From assembly GCA_003284215.1 (NCBI GenBank), contig QBVW01000001.1, positions 62,001 through 126,000 of the forward strand: 64,000 bases of DNA, in the 5' to 3' direction. Both the position numbers and the translations under genes were made by a program. The notes under the pieces are model-generated. The model searched no databases and was not told the origin of the DNA. It saw nothing but the letters and a program-made list of their open reading frames with translations. The stretch comes from SAR86 cluster bacterium AG-313-D11. GTDB taxonomy: Bacteria; Pseudomonadota; Gammaproteobacteria; Magnimaribacterales; D2472. Below are positions 1-7,869 of this stretch, piece by piece. Each line of letters begins with the position of its first letter. Position 1 is the stretch's first letter.

Positions 1-135
1 CTTCATCCAGGCATTGGACACTATGATGAGCCCAAAGCTATCGAAGCCCTTAAACCCTTTCTTGTTGCTAGAAATGTTCCTGGTGCAGATCAGATTCCTG
101 ATAGAGTAAGCTTAAATCCTTTAATTAGAATATAG
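1..135 (+). CDS. 3' end of a truncated CDS of unknown function (…LHPGIGHYDEPKAIEALKPFLVARNVPGADQIPDRVSLNPLIRI*)
   Basis: Open reading frame 1 from the window edge to TAG at 133-135; start lies outside the window. Confidence 0.6.
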   Translation, partial: LHPGIGHYDEPKAIEALKPFLVARNVPGADQIPDRVSLNPLIRI

Positions 136-150
136 CTTTAATTTTTATAA

Positions 151-315
151 CTAAATATTTTTTATTTTTGCTTCTAACTCTGCAACTCTCTTTTCAAGTT
201 TTTTTAATTCAGACTCTTTCACAAAACCTGACTCTTGCATAAATTTTTCTAGTGCAGGTTTAAGCATTTTTTCCATGCCCTTCATATCGCCTGCCATTTT
301 TAGTGGGTTAAACAT
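151..315 (-). CDS. Small coiled-coil protein (54 aa), possibly UbiK/YqiC-like accessory factor
   Basis: Not in the ORF track (<60 aa). Translates as MFNPLKMAGDMKGMEKMLKPALEKFMQESGFVKESELKKLEKRVAELEAKIKNI; AAGGAG ribosome-binding site just upstream of ATG; C-terminal heptad-like coiled coil. Confidence 0.6.
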   Translation of the reverse strand: MFNPLKMAGDMKGMEKMLKPALEKFMQESGFVKESELKKLEKRVAELEAKIKNI

Positions 316-411
316 GCTGATCTCCTTTATATTATAAATATAGGGATAGAATAAATTATTACAATTCTAAATTAGACATCAGCTACAATAAATAAAAAAA
401 TAGGAGAGCAT

Positions 412-828
412 ATGAGCATTTCAAATTATTTAGATAGTGTTGCAAAACCCTTTGAGGGATTGGCACCATGGATTTTAAGACTAGTATTAGGAGTTTCTTT
501 TATTCTTCATGGGTTAGGAAAATTTCCTTTGCCTCCGGAAAAGATGGTTACATGGTTTGAAAGCATGGGAATAGCAGCACCTGAGGTTGTTTCTAGTCTG
601 GTAGCTGTTGGAGAGGTTGGTGCTGGAGCAGCAGTGATCATAGGTGGTTTTCTTGGTGGAGCGGGACATCTTATTACTAGACTGGGTGGCGGTGCAGTGT
701 TGGTGATAATGATTGGAGCATTCTATTTAGCTCATGCTGATTGGTTCATCACACAAAAATTGTTTATGAGTGAGCAGATCTTTTTAATTGCACTAGGGCT
801 ATATTTTGCAATTAAAGGAAATAATTAA
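412..828 (+). CDS. DoxX family membrane protein
   Basis: Four hydrophobic segments; LRLVLGVSFILHGLGKF motif typical of DoxX. Confidence 0.85.
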   Translation: MSISNYLDSVAKPFEGLAPWILRLVLGVSFILHGLGKFPLPPEKMVTWFESMGIAAPEVVSSLVAVGEVGAGAAVIIGGFLGGAGHLITRLGGGAVLVIMIGAFYLAHADWFITQKLFMSEQIFLIALGLYFAIKGNN

Positions 829-859
829 AAAAAAATTCTAAAAGCTTGTAAATCTAAAT

Positions 860-878
860 GAGAATGATTATCATTACC
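860..878. promoter_or_regulatory. Putative Fur box
   Basis: GAGAATGATTATCATTACC matches the 19-bp Fur consensus GATAATGATAATCATTATC at 16/19; lies about 50 bp upstream of a TonB-dependent receptor. Confidence 0.75.
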
Positions 879-928
879 ATTCTCAATTAGACCAATTGTC
901 TTCTTGAGCATATTTCAAGGAGATAATA

Positions 929-3130
929 ATGGAAAATTGGCCAAATATTCATACAAAAATTAATTTTGTAATTATGGGGTTGTTAACAATCCTTTTCTTT
1001 GTTCCAGCCTTTGCTGATGAAGAAGAAGTCATAGAATCAGTAACAATCATCGGGTCCGCAGAAGATCAAAGAAAACTAGCGGGATCTGGACAAATTATCT
1101 CAAATGATGACTTATTAAAGGCCATGGATACTGATATCCAAAAAATTCTGACGGCAGTTCCCGGTGTATACATGAGAACTGAAGAGGGTTATGGACTTAG
1201 GCCAAATATATCCATTCGAGGTACTGCTATTGAAAGATCTGCAAAAGTTGCCGTTATGGAAGACGGTGTTCTTGTTGCTCCTTCTCCATATACTTCATCT
1301 TCAGCATATTATTTTCCGACAACAGGTAGAATACATTCAGTTGAAGTACTAAAAGGACCTGCAGCTGTTTCTCAAGGACCTCAAACCATTGGAGGAGCAA
1401 TCAACTTAATCAGCACGCCTATCCCGAGCACGAATTCAGGAAAATTTGTTCAAGAACTCGGTGAAAATGGAATGATGCGGACTCATGCTTATTTTGGAGG
1501 AACCAGTGGTAATTTTGGAGCTCTGGTAGAAGTACATGAGCATGAAAGTGATGGTTTTGACTCTATAGCCAATGTTGGTGGCGATACTGGTTTTGATAAA
1601 TCTGACTTTATGGTCAAAGCTAGATACGAAAGCGGCGCTCATTCGTTAACCTTCAAAATGGTTGATCTTGATGAAACTTCTAATCAATCCTACGTTGGTC
1701 TATCACAAGCAAGCTTTAATGCAAATCCAAGAGTCAGGTATGGAGCAACTGCCTACGATAAAATGATGAACGATGGTGAGCAGACTTCATTAACTTATGT
1801 AGGTAATTTTGAAAATTTTAATGTTCAATTTACTTCATGGCAGAATGACTATCACAGAGATTGGTTTAAAGTTAGCGACTTCAATAATGATAAAGAGCAT
1901 GGAGAGCAGGACGATATTAATGAATTAATTAGTGATGCTAATAATGGTAGCGCAAATGCTCAAGCCATTCTTGACGGTCAGCTCCCAGTAGAAATTGAGT
2001 ACAAGCATAACAACAGATATTACACTAACGAAGGCTATCAATTTACTGTAAATACTTCATTGGGAATCCATGACTTAACATTAGGTTACAGAGACATGGA
2101 AGATTCTGAGAGTAGAGTTCAGGCTCACGAATATGCAGATCAAGCTGCAGATGGTTCTTTGTCTGCTTTGTATGGTTATATTGGCTTAAATAATAGCAAT
2201 AACAGATTAAGAGAATCTAGCGCAACTTCATACTATCTTCAAGATACTATGGATTTTGGAAGATTAGATATAACTGTAGGTTACAGATCTGAGGACTATG
2301 ATCAACGTCACAGAAGGTGGTCGGATCGCGCAGGACCAAACTTAACATTGGTTAGAACAGGCCCAGCTGACAATAGAGATACCTTTGCTGAAAACGATCA
2401 TACAACTCAAAGTTTTGGAGCTACTTATGAGGTAAATGAAAAGCTTACCTTAGTAGCAGGATTTCATGAGGGAATGACTCCTATGTTTGGAGCAGATCCA
2501 GAAGAAGCAGATAATACTGAACTTGGTATTAGATATTCTGATGGAGCGACAAATATTGAGATGTTCTATTTTGCAAGTGAATACTCAAATCTTGCAGCTG
2601 AGTGTACTCTTGTAAGTGGAGCTGCTTGTAATCCTGATGAGTCTGCTGTCTTTAGCGGTGGTTCTGCCGATGTGGAGGGTCTTGAATTTAGCGGTTCCTG
2701 GATATTTGAAGGTGACGGAGTTAGTTACCCCGTAGCACTAGCTTATACATCAACAGATGCAACTTTTAATAATAGCTCAGAGAGTGATTATTTTGGAGTA
2801 GTAGCAGCAGGAGATGATTTACCCTACATTCCTAGTTCTTCAATGTCATTGGTTGCAGGCTTTGTAACAGAGAACGGCTTAAGTGGAAATATGAGATTGA
2901 TTGATGTCGGCAGTTCTTGCTCAATAGCAGCATGTGGGATTTATAATAAAATCCATGCTCACACAATTATTGATTTAAATATAAGAAAAGCTTTGAGCGA
3001 TTCTATGGATATATATGCAATCATAGAAAATGTCTCTGATGATGCAGATATTATTTCAAGAGCACCATCTGAAGGTGCTAGATCTCAAAAACCTAGAACT
3101 CTTAAAGTAGGATTTAGCTATAAGTTTTAA
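929..3130 (+). CDS. TonB-dependent outer membrane receptor, FecA-like iron-chelate receptor
   Basis: Signal peptide, plug domain (VPGVYMRTEEGYGLRPNISIRG, VEVLKGPAAVSQGPQTIGGAINL), C-terminal aromatic residue; Fur box upstream. Confidence 0.9.
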   Translation: MENWPNIHTKINFVIMGLLTILFFVPAFADEEEVIESVTIIGSAEDQRKLAGSGQIISNDDLLKAMDTDIQKILTAVPGVYMRTEEGYGLRPNISIRGTAIERSAKVAVMEDGVLVAPSPYTSSSAYYFPTTGRIHSVEVLKGPAAVSQGPQTIGGAINLISTPIPSTNSGKFVQELGENGMMRTHAYFGGTSGNFGALVEVHEHESDGFDSIANVGGDTGFDKSDFMVKARYESGAHSLTFKMVDLDETSNQSYVGLSQASFNANPRVRYGATAYDKMMNDGEQTSLTYVGNFENFNVQFTSWQNDYHRDWFKVSDFNNDKEHGEQDDINELISDANNGSANAQAILDGQLPVEIEYKHNNRYYTNEGYQFTVNTSLGIHDLTLGYRDMEDSESRVQAHEYADQAADGSLSALYGYIGLNNSNNRLRESSATSYYLQDTMDFGRLDITVGYRSEDYDQRHRRWSDRAGPNLTLVRTGPADNRDTFAENDHTTQSFGATYEVNEKLTLVAGFHEGMTPMFGADPEEADNTELGIRYSDGATNIEMFYFASEYSNLAAECTLVSGAACNPDESAVFSGGSADVEGLEFSGSWIFEGDGVSYPVALAYTSTDATFNNSSESDYFGVVAAGDDLPYIPSSSMSLVAGFVTENGLSGNMRLIDVGSSCSIAACGIYNKIHAHTIIDLNIRKALSDSMDIYAIIENVSDDADIISRAPSEGARSQKPRTLKVGFSYKF

Positions 3131-3135
3131 TTGAT

Positions 3136-3242
3136 TTCTCATAGGAGGCTGCCAAAAAAAAGTTGTGGTAGCTTTACTCCCTGAACCCTTCAGATATGTT
3201 CCCTAAGACGAACGCAGGGTTTATGGTAGCCTCCTCTGAGGA
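3136..3242. ncRNA. Candidate structured RNA, closing stem of 19 positions
   Basis: 3136-3154 TTCTCATAGGAGGCTGCCA pairs with 3224-3242 TGGTAGCCTCCTCTGAGGA (1 mismatch, 2 G·U); inner helix TGAACCC/GGGTTTA; family not recognised, strand uncertain. Confidence 0.45.
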
Positions 3243-3253
3243 GCCTTACTCAA

Positions 3254-3367
3254 AAGGGATTGGTAATTAGAAACATGGTAATTTCTCTCCCCAAGCTCCC
3301 TAATTTGAATTTATTGATATTTGTAACTTTTTAATATATTTCAAGTTTTGGGGTATATCAATCCCTT
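3254..3367. ncRNA. Candidate structured RNA with three nested helices
   Basis: 3254-3262/3359-3367 (9 bp), 3289-3294/3348-3353 (6 bp), 3302-3309/3340-3347 (8 bp, one G·U), all nested in register. Confidence 0.4.
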
Positions 3368-3400
3368 GCGAGCCTTGAATTGCTTTTCAGGAATACTTTG

Positions 3401-3428
3401 TTGCACTGGAAAAGATATCTTGTACAAT
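3401..3428 (+). promoter_or_regulatory. Sigma70-type promoter for tRNA-Ala
   Basis: TTGCAC (3401-3406) - 16 bp - TACAAT (3423-3428), 13 bp upstream of the tRNA. Confidence 0.65.
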
Positions 3429-3441
3429 TGTTTCCTCGTGT

Positions 3442-3517
3442 GGGGCTATAGCTCAGCTGGGAGAGCACCTGCTTTGCAAGCAGGGGGTCCGCGGTTCGAT
3501 CCCGCGTAGCTCCACCA
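3442..3517 (+). tRNA. tRNA-Ala (anticodon TGC), CCA encoded
   Basis: GGGGCTATAGCTCAGCTGGGAGAGCACCTGCTTTGCAAGCAGGGGGTCCGCGGTTCGATCCCGCGTAGCTCCACCA; full cloverleaf, GGTTCGATCC T-arm. Confidence 0.97.
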
Positions 3518-4411
3518 TTATTGAATTATCATTAAATCTTCAGCTATCTTGATCTGCCCATCATATTTTGAGCTTACCTCATTTAGAATTTCTTCTGTTG
3601 TTGAGCCCCAAAATAGTATGTGAGATAAAAGTAATAGCTCTGGTTTTGCGCGAGAGGCTATTTCCGCTACCTCAAATGTAGAGGTGTGATGGCCTTGATG
3701 ATATGTTTGCCAATCTTTTGTTTTGTTAAGGAACCCAGCATGAGAGTAAACCTCATGAACTAATATATCTGCCCCACTAGAAAATTTCTCTAATATTTTT
3801 GATGGTCCCGTATCGCCTGAGAATACTATGACTTTATCGCTAGAAGTAAATCTAAATCCATATGCATCATCAAAGCTTCCATGCGGGACTTTAAATGCTT
3901 CTACAGAAATATTTTCATCTTCATAGACTATACCTTCAGTAAGAACATTAAAGTTAAATTTGTACCCTATGTTATTAGATGGCTGGGTTCCGTAGATACG
4001 ATAATTAATATCCTCTTCAAAAGCTTTGAGAATAGAAGAGGCCATTTTTTTTAACCCACTAGGACCATACAAGTTTAACTTCCTCTCTCTTCCCATAATC
4101 CAAGGAGTTAGTAAAAGATCAGCCAAGCCTGCTGAATGATCAGAATGAATATGAGTTAAAAAGGCATGTTCTAAATTTTTAACATTCATAGCTTCAACTT
4201 TTCCACCCCAAGGCGGTGAGAGAGATGCAGCTCTTCGAACAACTCCTGGTCCAAAATCAACTAAATACGCAGTTTCATTTACGACTACTGCATATGCTGA
4301 ACCAGCTCTATAAGGATCTGGATTTGGTGTTCCAGAACCAAGCACTATAAGTTTTGTTTCTCCATATAAAGATGGAACTAATAACAAGAAGAACAAAAAT
4401 TTATTTTTCAT
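3518..4411 (-). CDS. Secreted MBL-fold metallo-hydrolase (RNase Z/arylsulfatase-like)
   Basis: Signal peptide; THIHSDHSAGL metal-binding motif; FSGDTGPS; LLLSH. Confidence 0.85.
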   Translation of the reverse strand: MKNKFLFFLLLVPSLYGETKLIVLGSGTPNPDPYRAGSAYAVVVNETAYLVDFGPGVVRRAASLSPPWGGKVEAMNVKNLEHAFLTHIHSDHSAGLADLLLTPWIMGRERKLNLYGPSGLKKMASSILKAFEEDINYRIYGTQPSNNIGYKFNFNVLTEGIVYEDENISVEAFKVPHGSFDDAYGFRFTSSDKVIVFSGDTGPSKILEKFSSGADILVHEVYSHAGFLNKTKDWQTYHQGHHTSTFEVAEIASRAKPELLLLSHILFWGSTTEEILNEVSSKYDGQIKIAEDLMIIQ

Positions 4412-4479
4412 AGAAACCTTATTTTGTATTTTATTTATATAAAATATAACTCAGATGCAATTATAGTATCTTACAAAAA

Positions 4480-4977
4480 ATGATAAATTCAATTTCACTC
4501 ATAGGAATGGCTGGAGCAGGGAAGTCTGCCGTAGGCATGCAACTGTCAAAGATGCTTGATTTCAAGTTAATTGATAGCGATGCTTTGATTGAAAGTCAAT
4601 ATGACAAAAGTTTACAAAAGATTCTTGACGATGAGGGGTATATCAAGCTCAGAGAAATTGAAAATCTAGTTCTTAAAAATATTCAGTTCAACAAAACTAT
4701 ACTATCGACTGGAGGGAGTGCAGTTTATAGCTATGAAGCAATGGAGCATATTCAACAACATTCAACAGTAATATTCTTAGAGGTACCCTTTGATCAAATT
4801 TTAGAAAGAGTTCCTAGTTTTCAAGATAGAGGTTTTGCAAAAGCTCCAAGTCAATCTATTGAAGATGCATTTAGGGAGCGGCAGAAATTATACAAAAAAT
4901 ATTCGCATCACACAGTTAGCAATACCAAAGATATAGATTTATGTGTTTCTAGGGTAATGGAGTTGTTCGAAGCTTGA
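4480..4977 (+). CDS. Shikimate kinase-like P-loop kinase
   Basis: P-loop GMAGAGKSAVG, IDSDALIE, TGGSAVYS, RQKLY motifs. Confidence 0.75.
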   Translation: MINSISLIGMAGAGKSAVGMQLSKMLDFKLIDSDALIESQYDKSLQKILDDEGYIKLREIENLVLKNIQFNKTILSTGGSAVYSYEAMEHIQQHSTVIFLEVPFDQILERVPSFQDRGFAKAPSQSIEDAFRERQKLYKKYSHHTVSNTKDIDLCVSRVMELFEA

Positions 4978-4982
4978 TATCT

Positions 4983-5804
4983 TTATAGATTAATCTTTAT
5001 CTTTTCCATTACTCCAATGACATTGCCATACTCACGATTTTCATTATATTTGCCTTTTATTCCAGCTAAGCCTAGCCTTTCATTGATGCCACTATTTATT
5101 TTAGAAAGATATGACGTTCTTCCTAAAAAATATGCTGTGTCAGAGCCAATTAATAATGCATTTAAATAGGCCACTGTTCCAATAACCTCTCCTATCATAT
5201 TGCATAATGATGCTGCAGTATTTTCTATTGTATCTGCTGAAGAATTTTTTACTTGACCAAAATTAACAGCAGTTATTTCGGGAGAAAGGCTGCCTATTTT
5301 GTTCACTACATCTCCAATCAATAAGTCTAATTCAGCTCGAGAGCCCTGATCCGCGAATTCGTTGATCTCAAAACCATTAGAGTTTTTAAAGATTAATGAG
5401 CCCAGTCCTTCAAGCATCCCGCCCCCAACTGCGATGCCGCCTATATGATTAAATTCATTTCCTTGAACATGTACACAAGCTGTTCCAGTACCGGCACTAA
5501 TCACAAGAGCAGATTCATTTTTAATACCATATAATTTTTTTGCACCCAAACCTATTGCCTCGATCTCATTAACTTTGATAATTTCAATTCCTTCTATTGA
5601 ATTATCTAGATCAGAGGATTTACCACCAGTCACACCAATGGTTTTTACGCTTGAGATAGATATATTATTTTTTATAAATAAATCTTTAATCGTATCCAGG
5701 CTAATGTTGGCAGAGTCAGAGGGAGCGCTAAAGAATGAAATCTTATCTTTATCTAAAATAGCTATATCTGTATTAGAGATTCCAAAATCTATCGCAACAT
5801 ACAT
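4983..5804 (-). CDS. coaW: Type II (fumble-like) pantothenate kinase
   Basis: AIDFGISNTDIAI phosphate loop, SAGTGTACVHV, GGIAVGGGMLEGLG; type II PanK/BadF-like architecture. Confidence 0.75.
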   Translation of the reverse strand: MYVAIDFGISNTDIAILDKDKISFFSAPSDSANISLDTIKDLFIKNNISISSVKTIGVTGGKSSDLDNSIEGIEIIKVNEIEAIGLGAKKLYGIKNESALVISAGTGTACVHVQGNEFNHIGGIAVGGGMLEGLGSLIFKNSNGFEINEFADQGSRAELDLLIGDVVNKIGSLSPEITAVNFGQVKNSSADTIENTAASLCNMIGEVIGTVAYLNALLIGSDTAYFLGRTSYLSKINSGINERLGLAGIKGKYNENREYGNVIGVMEKIKINL

Positions 5805-5812
5805 CCCGTTAA

Positions 5813-6022
5813 TTATTGCTTAGTTTCATCATCAATTTCTTCAGCACTGCCTTCGATAATTTTTGATCCGTCACGACTTTCTTGAACACTTGACTTACGT
5901 CTTTTGCTCCAGTTGATGCGGTCATCTCGATTCATTTGCTTTTTTGATGCCTTGATTTTTCCAAGTTTCATAAAAATAAAGAGTGACAGTATTGTCAAAA
6001 TTCCAAAAAAAATACTATTCAT
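5813..6022 (-). CDS. Small single-TM hypothetical protein
   Basis: 69 aa, N-terminal TM followed by a charged tail; fits between flanking co-directional genes. Confidence 0.55.
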   Translation of the reverse strand: MNSIFFGILTILSLFIFMKLGKIKASKKQMNRDDRINWSKRRKSSVQESRDGSKIIEGSAEEIDDETKQ

Positions 6023-6763
6023 TTATCTACTTCTCAATTTCATGAGCAATCGTAATATTTCAATATATAGCCAAACCAGAGTTACCATCAGCGAGAAAGC
6101 TCCATACCATTCCATATACTTTGGTAGGCCTTTCTCAGCACCGTCTTCTATAAAATCAAAATCTAGCACAAGATTTAGTGCTGCTATGCCAACAACAAAT
6201 AAGGAGAAGCCGATTCCAAAGATTCCATTAGAATGAATAAATCCAATGCCAGGACCAAAGAAAGACATGATGAAACTTACAAGATATAAAAGGAATATAC
6301 CCATGGTTGCTGAAAATAGCATCAATCTAAAATTTTCAGTTGGCTTTATGATGCCGCTTTTATAACAAAATAATAAAGAGGCCAGAATACCAAATGTCAG
6401 ACCAATTGCTTGAATTCCAATTCCAGGATATTGCATTTCTGCAAAAACTGTAATTCCTCCAAGTGCCATACCTTCAAAAGCAGCATAAAATGGGGCTGTA
6501 GATCCAGCTTTAGCAGGACTTCTAAAAATTGTTACAAATGCAAGAATGGTTCCAATTATCAAGCCAGGTATTGTTAAGGCAGGAACATTCCACCCTGCAA
6601 ATGCTCCAGCAAAACATAGGCCTAACAATATAGCTGTTTTATTAACAGCTCCATCTAGCGTCATGCGCTCAGTTTGAGAAAAAGATTCAGTATTTTCAAA
6701 ATTTCTTGTAAATGCTGGATTGCCAGATCTTCCAAAAGTATTTAATGCAGAGTGTTTAGACAT
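6023..6763 (-). CDS. Bax inhibitor-1/YccA family membrane protein
   Basis: Seven hydrophobic segments, LVLDFDFIEDGAEKGLPKYMEWYGAF motif. Confidence 0.88.
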   Translation of the reverse strand: MSKHSALNTFGRSGNPAFTRNFENTESFSQTERMTLDGAVNKTAILLGLCFAGAFAGWNVPALTIPGLIIGTILAFVTIFRSPAKAGSTAPFYAAFEGMALGGITVFAEMQYPGIGIQAIGLTFGILASLLFCYKSGIIKPTENFRLMLFSATMGIFLLYLVSFIMSFFGPGIGFIHSNGIFGIGFSLFVVGIAALNLVLDFDFIEDGAEKGLPKYMEWYGAFSLMVTLVWLYIEILRLLMKLRSR

Positions 6764-6828
6764 ACAATATCTCCAATATATAAAAAGTTATTATGAATTA
6801 TTTATGGGCTTCTAGACAAATTTAAAGA

Positions 6829-7869
6829 CTATAGTTTGTCTATCCAGTCTTTAATGAGATTGATTCCTGCTTCATCTGCTAGAGCTCGACCTGATTCTGG
6901 CATCATAATTCCTGGATCCAATGATTGCATTCTAAAAAGCATAATCGATTCATTTGGTTGGCCTGGGACTATTGAATATTTTAAATTACCGCTTGCACGC
7001 CCAGCTGCCACTGGTTTTTTAAATATTCCAAGTTGCTCCTGATCATTCTCAATTAAATTTAAATACAGCCCAGTAGTATCAGCAGAACCTCCTGGAATAT
7101 GACAATGCCCACAATTAATATCAAGGTATGCTCGTGCTCGATCATTTAAAGAAGCGTTGATATCGTCATAACTAGATATTGGTATTGATTCAAGCTTTTC
7201 ATCAATCCAACCTAATGCTGCCCAATAAAGTAATTGATTCATTTCTCCTGAATGATAATTTACAGCCTTATCCATATTCCTTGCTTTTGGACCAATAGGC
7301 GTCATAACTTTGTTTACTTGATGACATTCTTTGCATTGATTTTGATTTGGAGCTCGATAGCGAACATCAACTGTCTTTCCATCGGAATCGATGAAACTTG
7401 TTGGAATAGTTGCTCCAGCTATAGATCTTCTGGCATCTGTTTGGTTTTCATTCCATACATAGCTAATAGCCTTCCAACCTGAATTGGTATTAATTAAAAG
7501 TCGCGTTTCAAGCAATTGCTGATCTAATGCACTATTTTTATTAAGATAGGCAAAAGTTTTAATCAGAGTAGATCCAACTGGAAAAATAAAAACTTTATTT
7601 TTTACATAGCCCAACCTCTCTCCCTCAGGAACATATACAAAACGAAGCTTGTCTGTTTGATCAGAGAACAAGGGACTAACAAGAGAGTAGGGGTGAACAC
7701 TTTCAGCTGGAATCTGATTTCTCATATCCTGAAAGAAACCAAATTCAGATAAAAACTTTGGTGCTTTTGAAAAATTTTCTAAATCTATGTCAATGGCGCT
7801 TTTTATTTGAGATGAGAAACAGGTCAATAAAAGAAATGAAAAAAAAGATTGTTTAAAAATTTTCATCAA
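6829..7869 (-). CDS. Periplasmic diheme c-type cytochrome (SO2930/HNE_0200-like family)
   Basis: Signal peptide; two CxxCH motifs (CKECH, CGHCH); C-terminal GQPNESIMLFRMQS…MMPESGRALADEAGINLI. Confidence 0.82.
   Translation of the reverse strand: MMKIFKQSFFSFLLLTCFSSQIKSAIDIDLENFSKAPKFLSEFGFFQDMRNQIPAESVHPYSLVSPLFSDQTDKLRFVYVPEGERLGYVKNKVFIFPVGSTLIKTFAYLNKNSALDQQLLETRLLINTNSGWKAISYVWNENQTDARRSIAGATIPTSFIDSDGKTVDVRYRAPNQNQCKECHQVNKVMTPIGPKARNMDKAVNYHSGEMNQLLYWAALGWIDEKLESIPISSYDDINASLNDRARAYLDINCGHCHIPGGSADTTGLYLNLIENDQEQLGIFKKPVAAGRASGNLKYSIVPGQPNESIMLFRMQSLDPGIMMPESGRALADEAGINLIKDWIDKL

Noticed and set aside
1436-1642. Minus-strand ORF inside the TonB receptor gene
   Set aside because: Antisense to a well-supported CDS, no domain, no RBS; chance ORF.
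3136-3367. Assignment as 6S RNA, SRP RNA, tmRNA or RNase P RNA
   Set aside because: SRP core GGAAGGAAGCAGCC, tmRNA tRNA-like ends and RNase P conserved regions are absent; 6S resemblance is limited to a short CCCTGAACC…ATAT stretch and the size is wrong, so left unassigned.
5904-6236. 110-aa plus ORF opposite the Bax inhibitor-1 gene
   Set aside because: Antisense shadow ORF spanning two supported genes.
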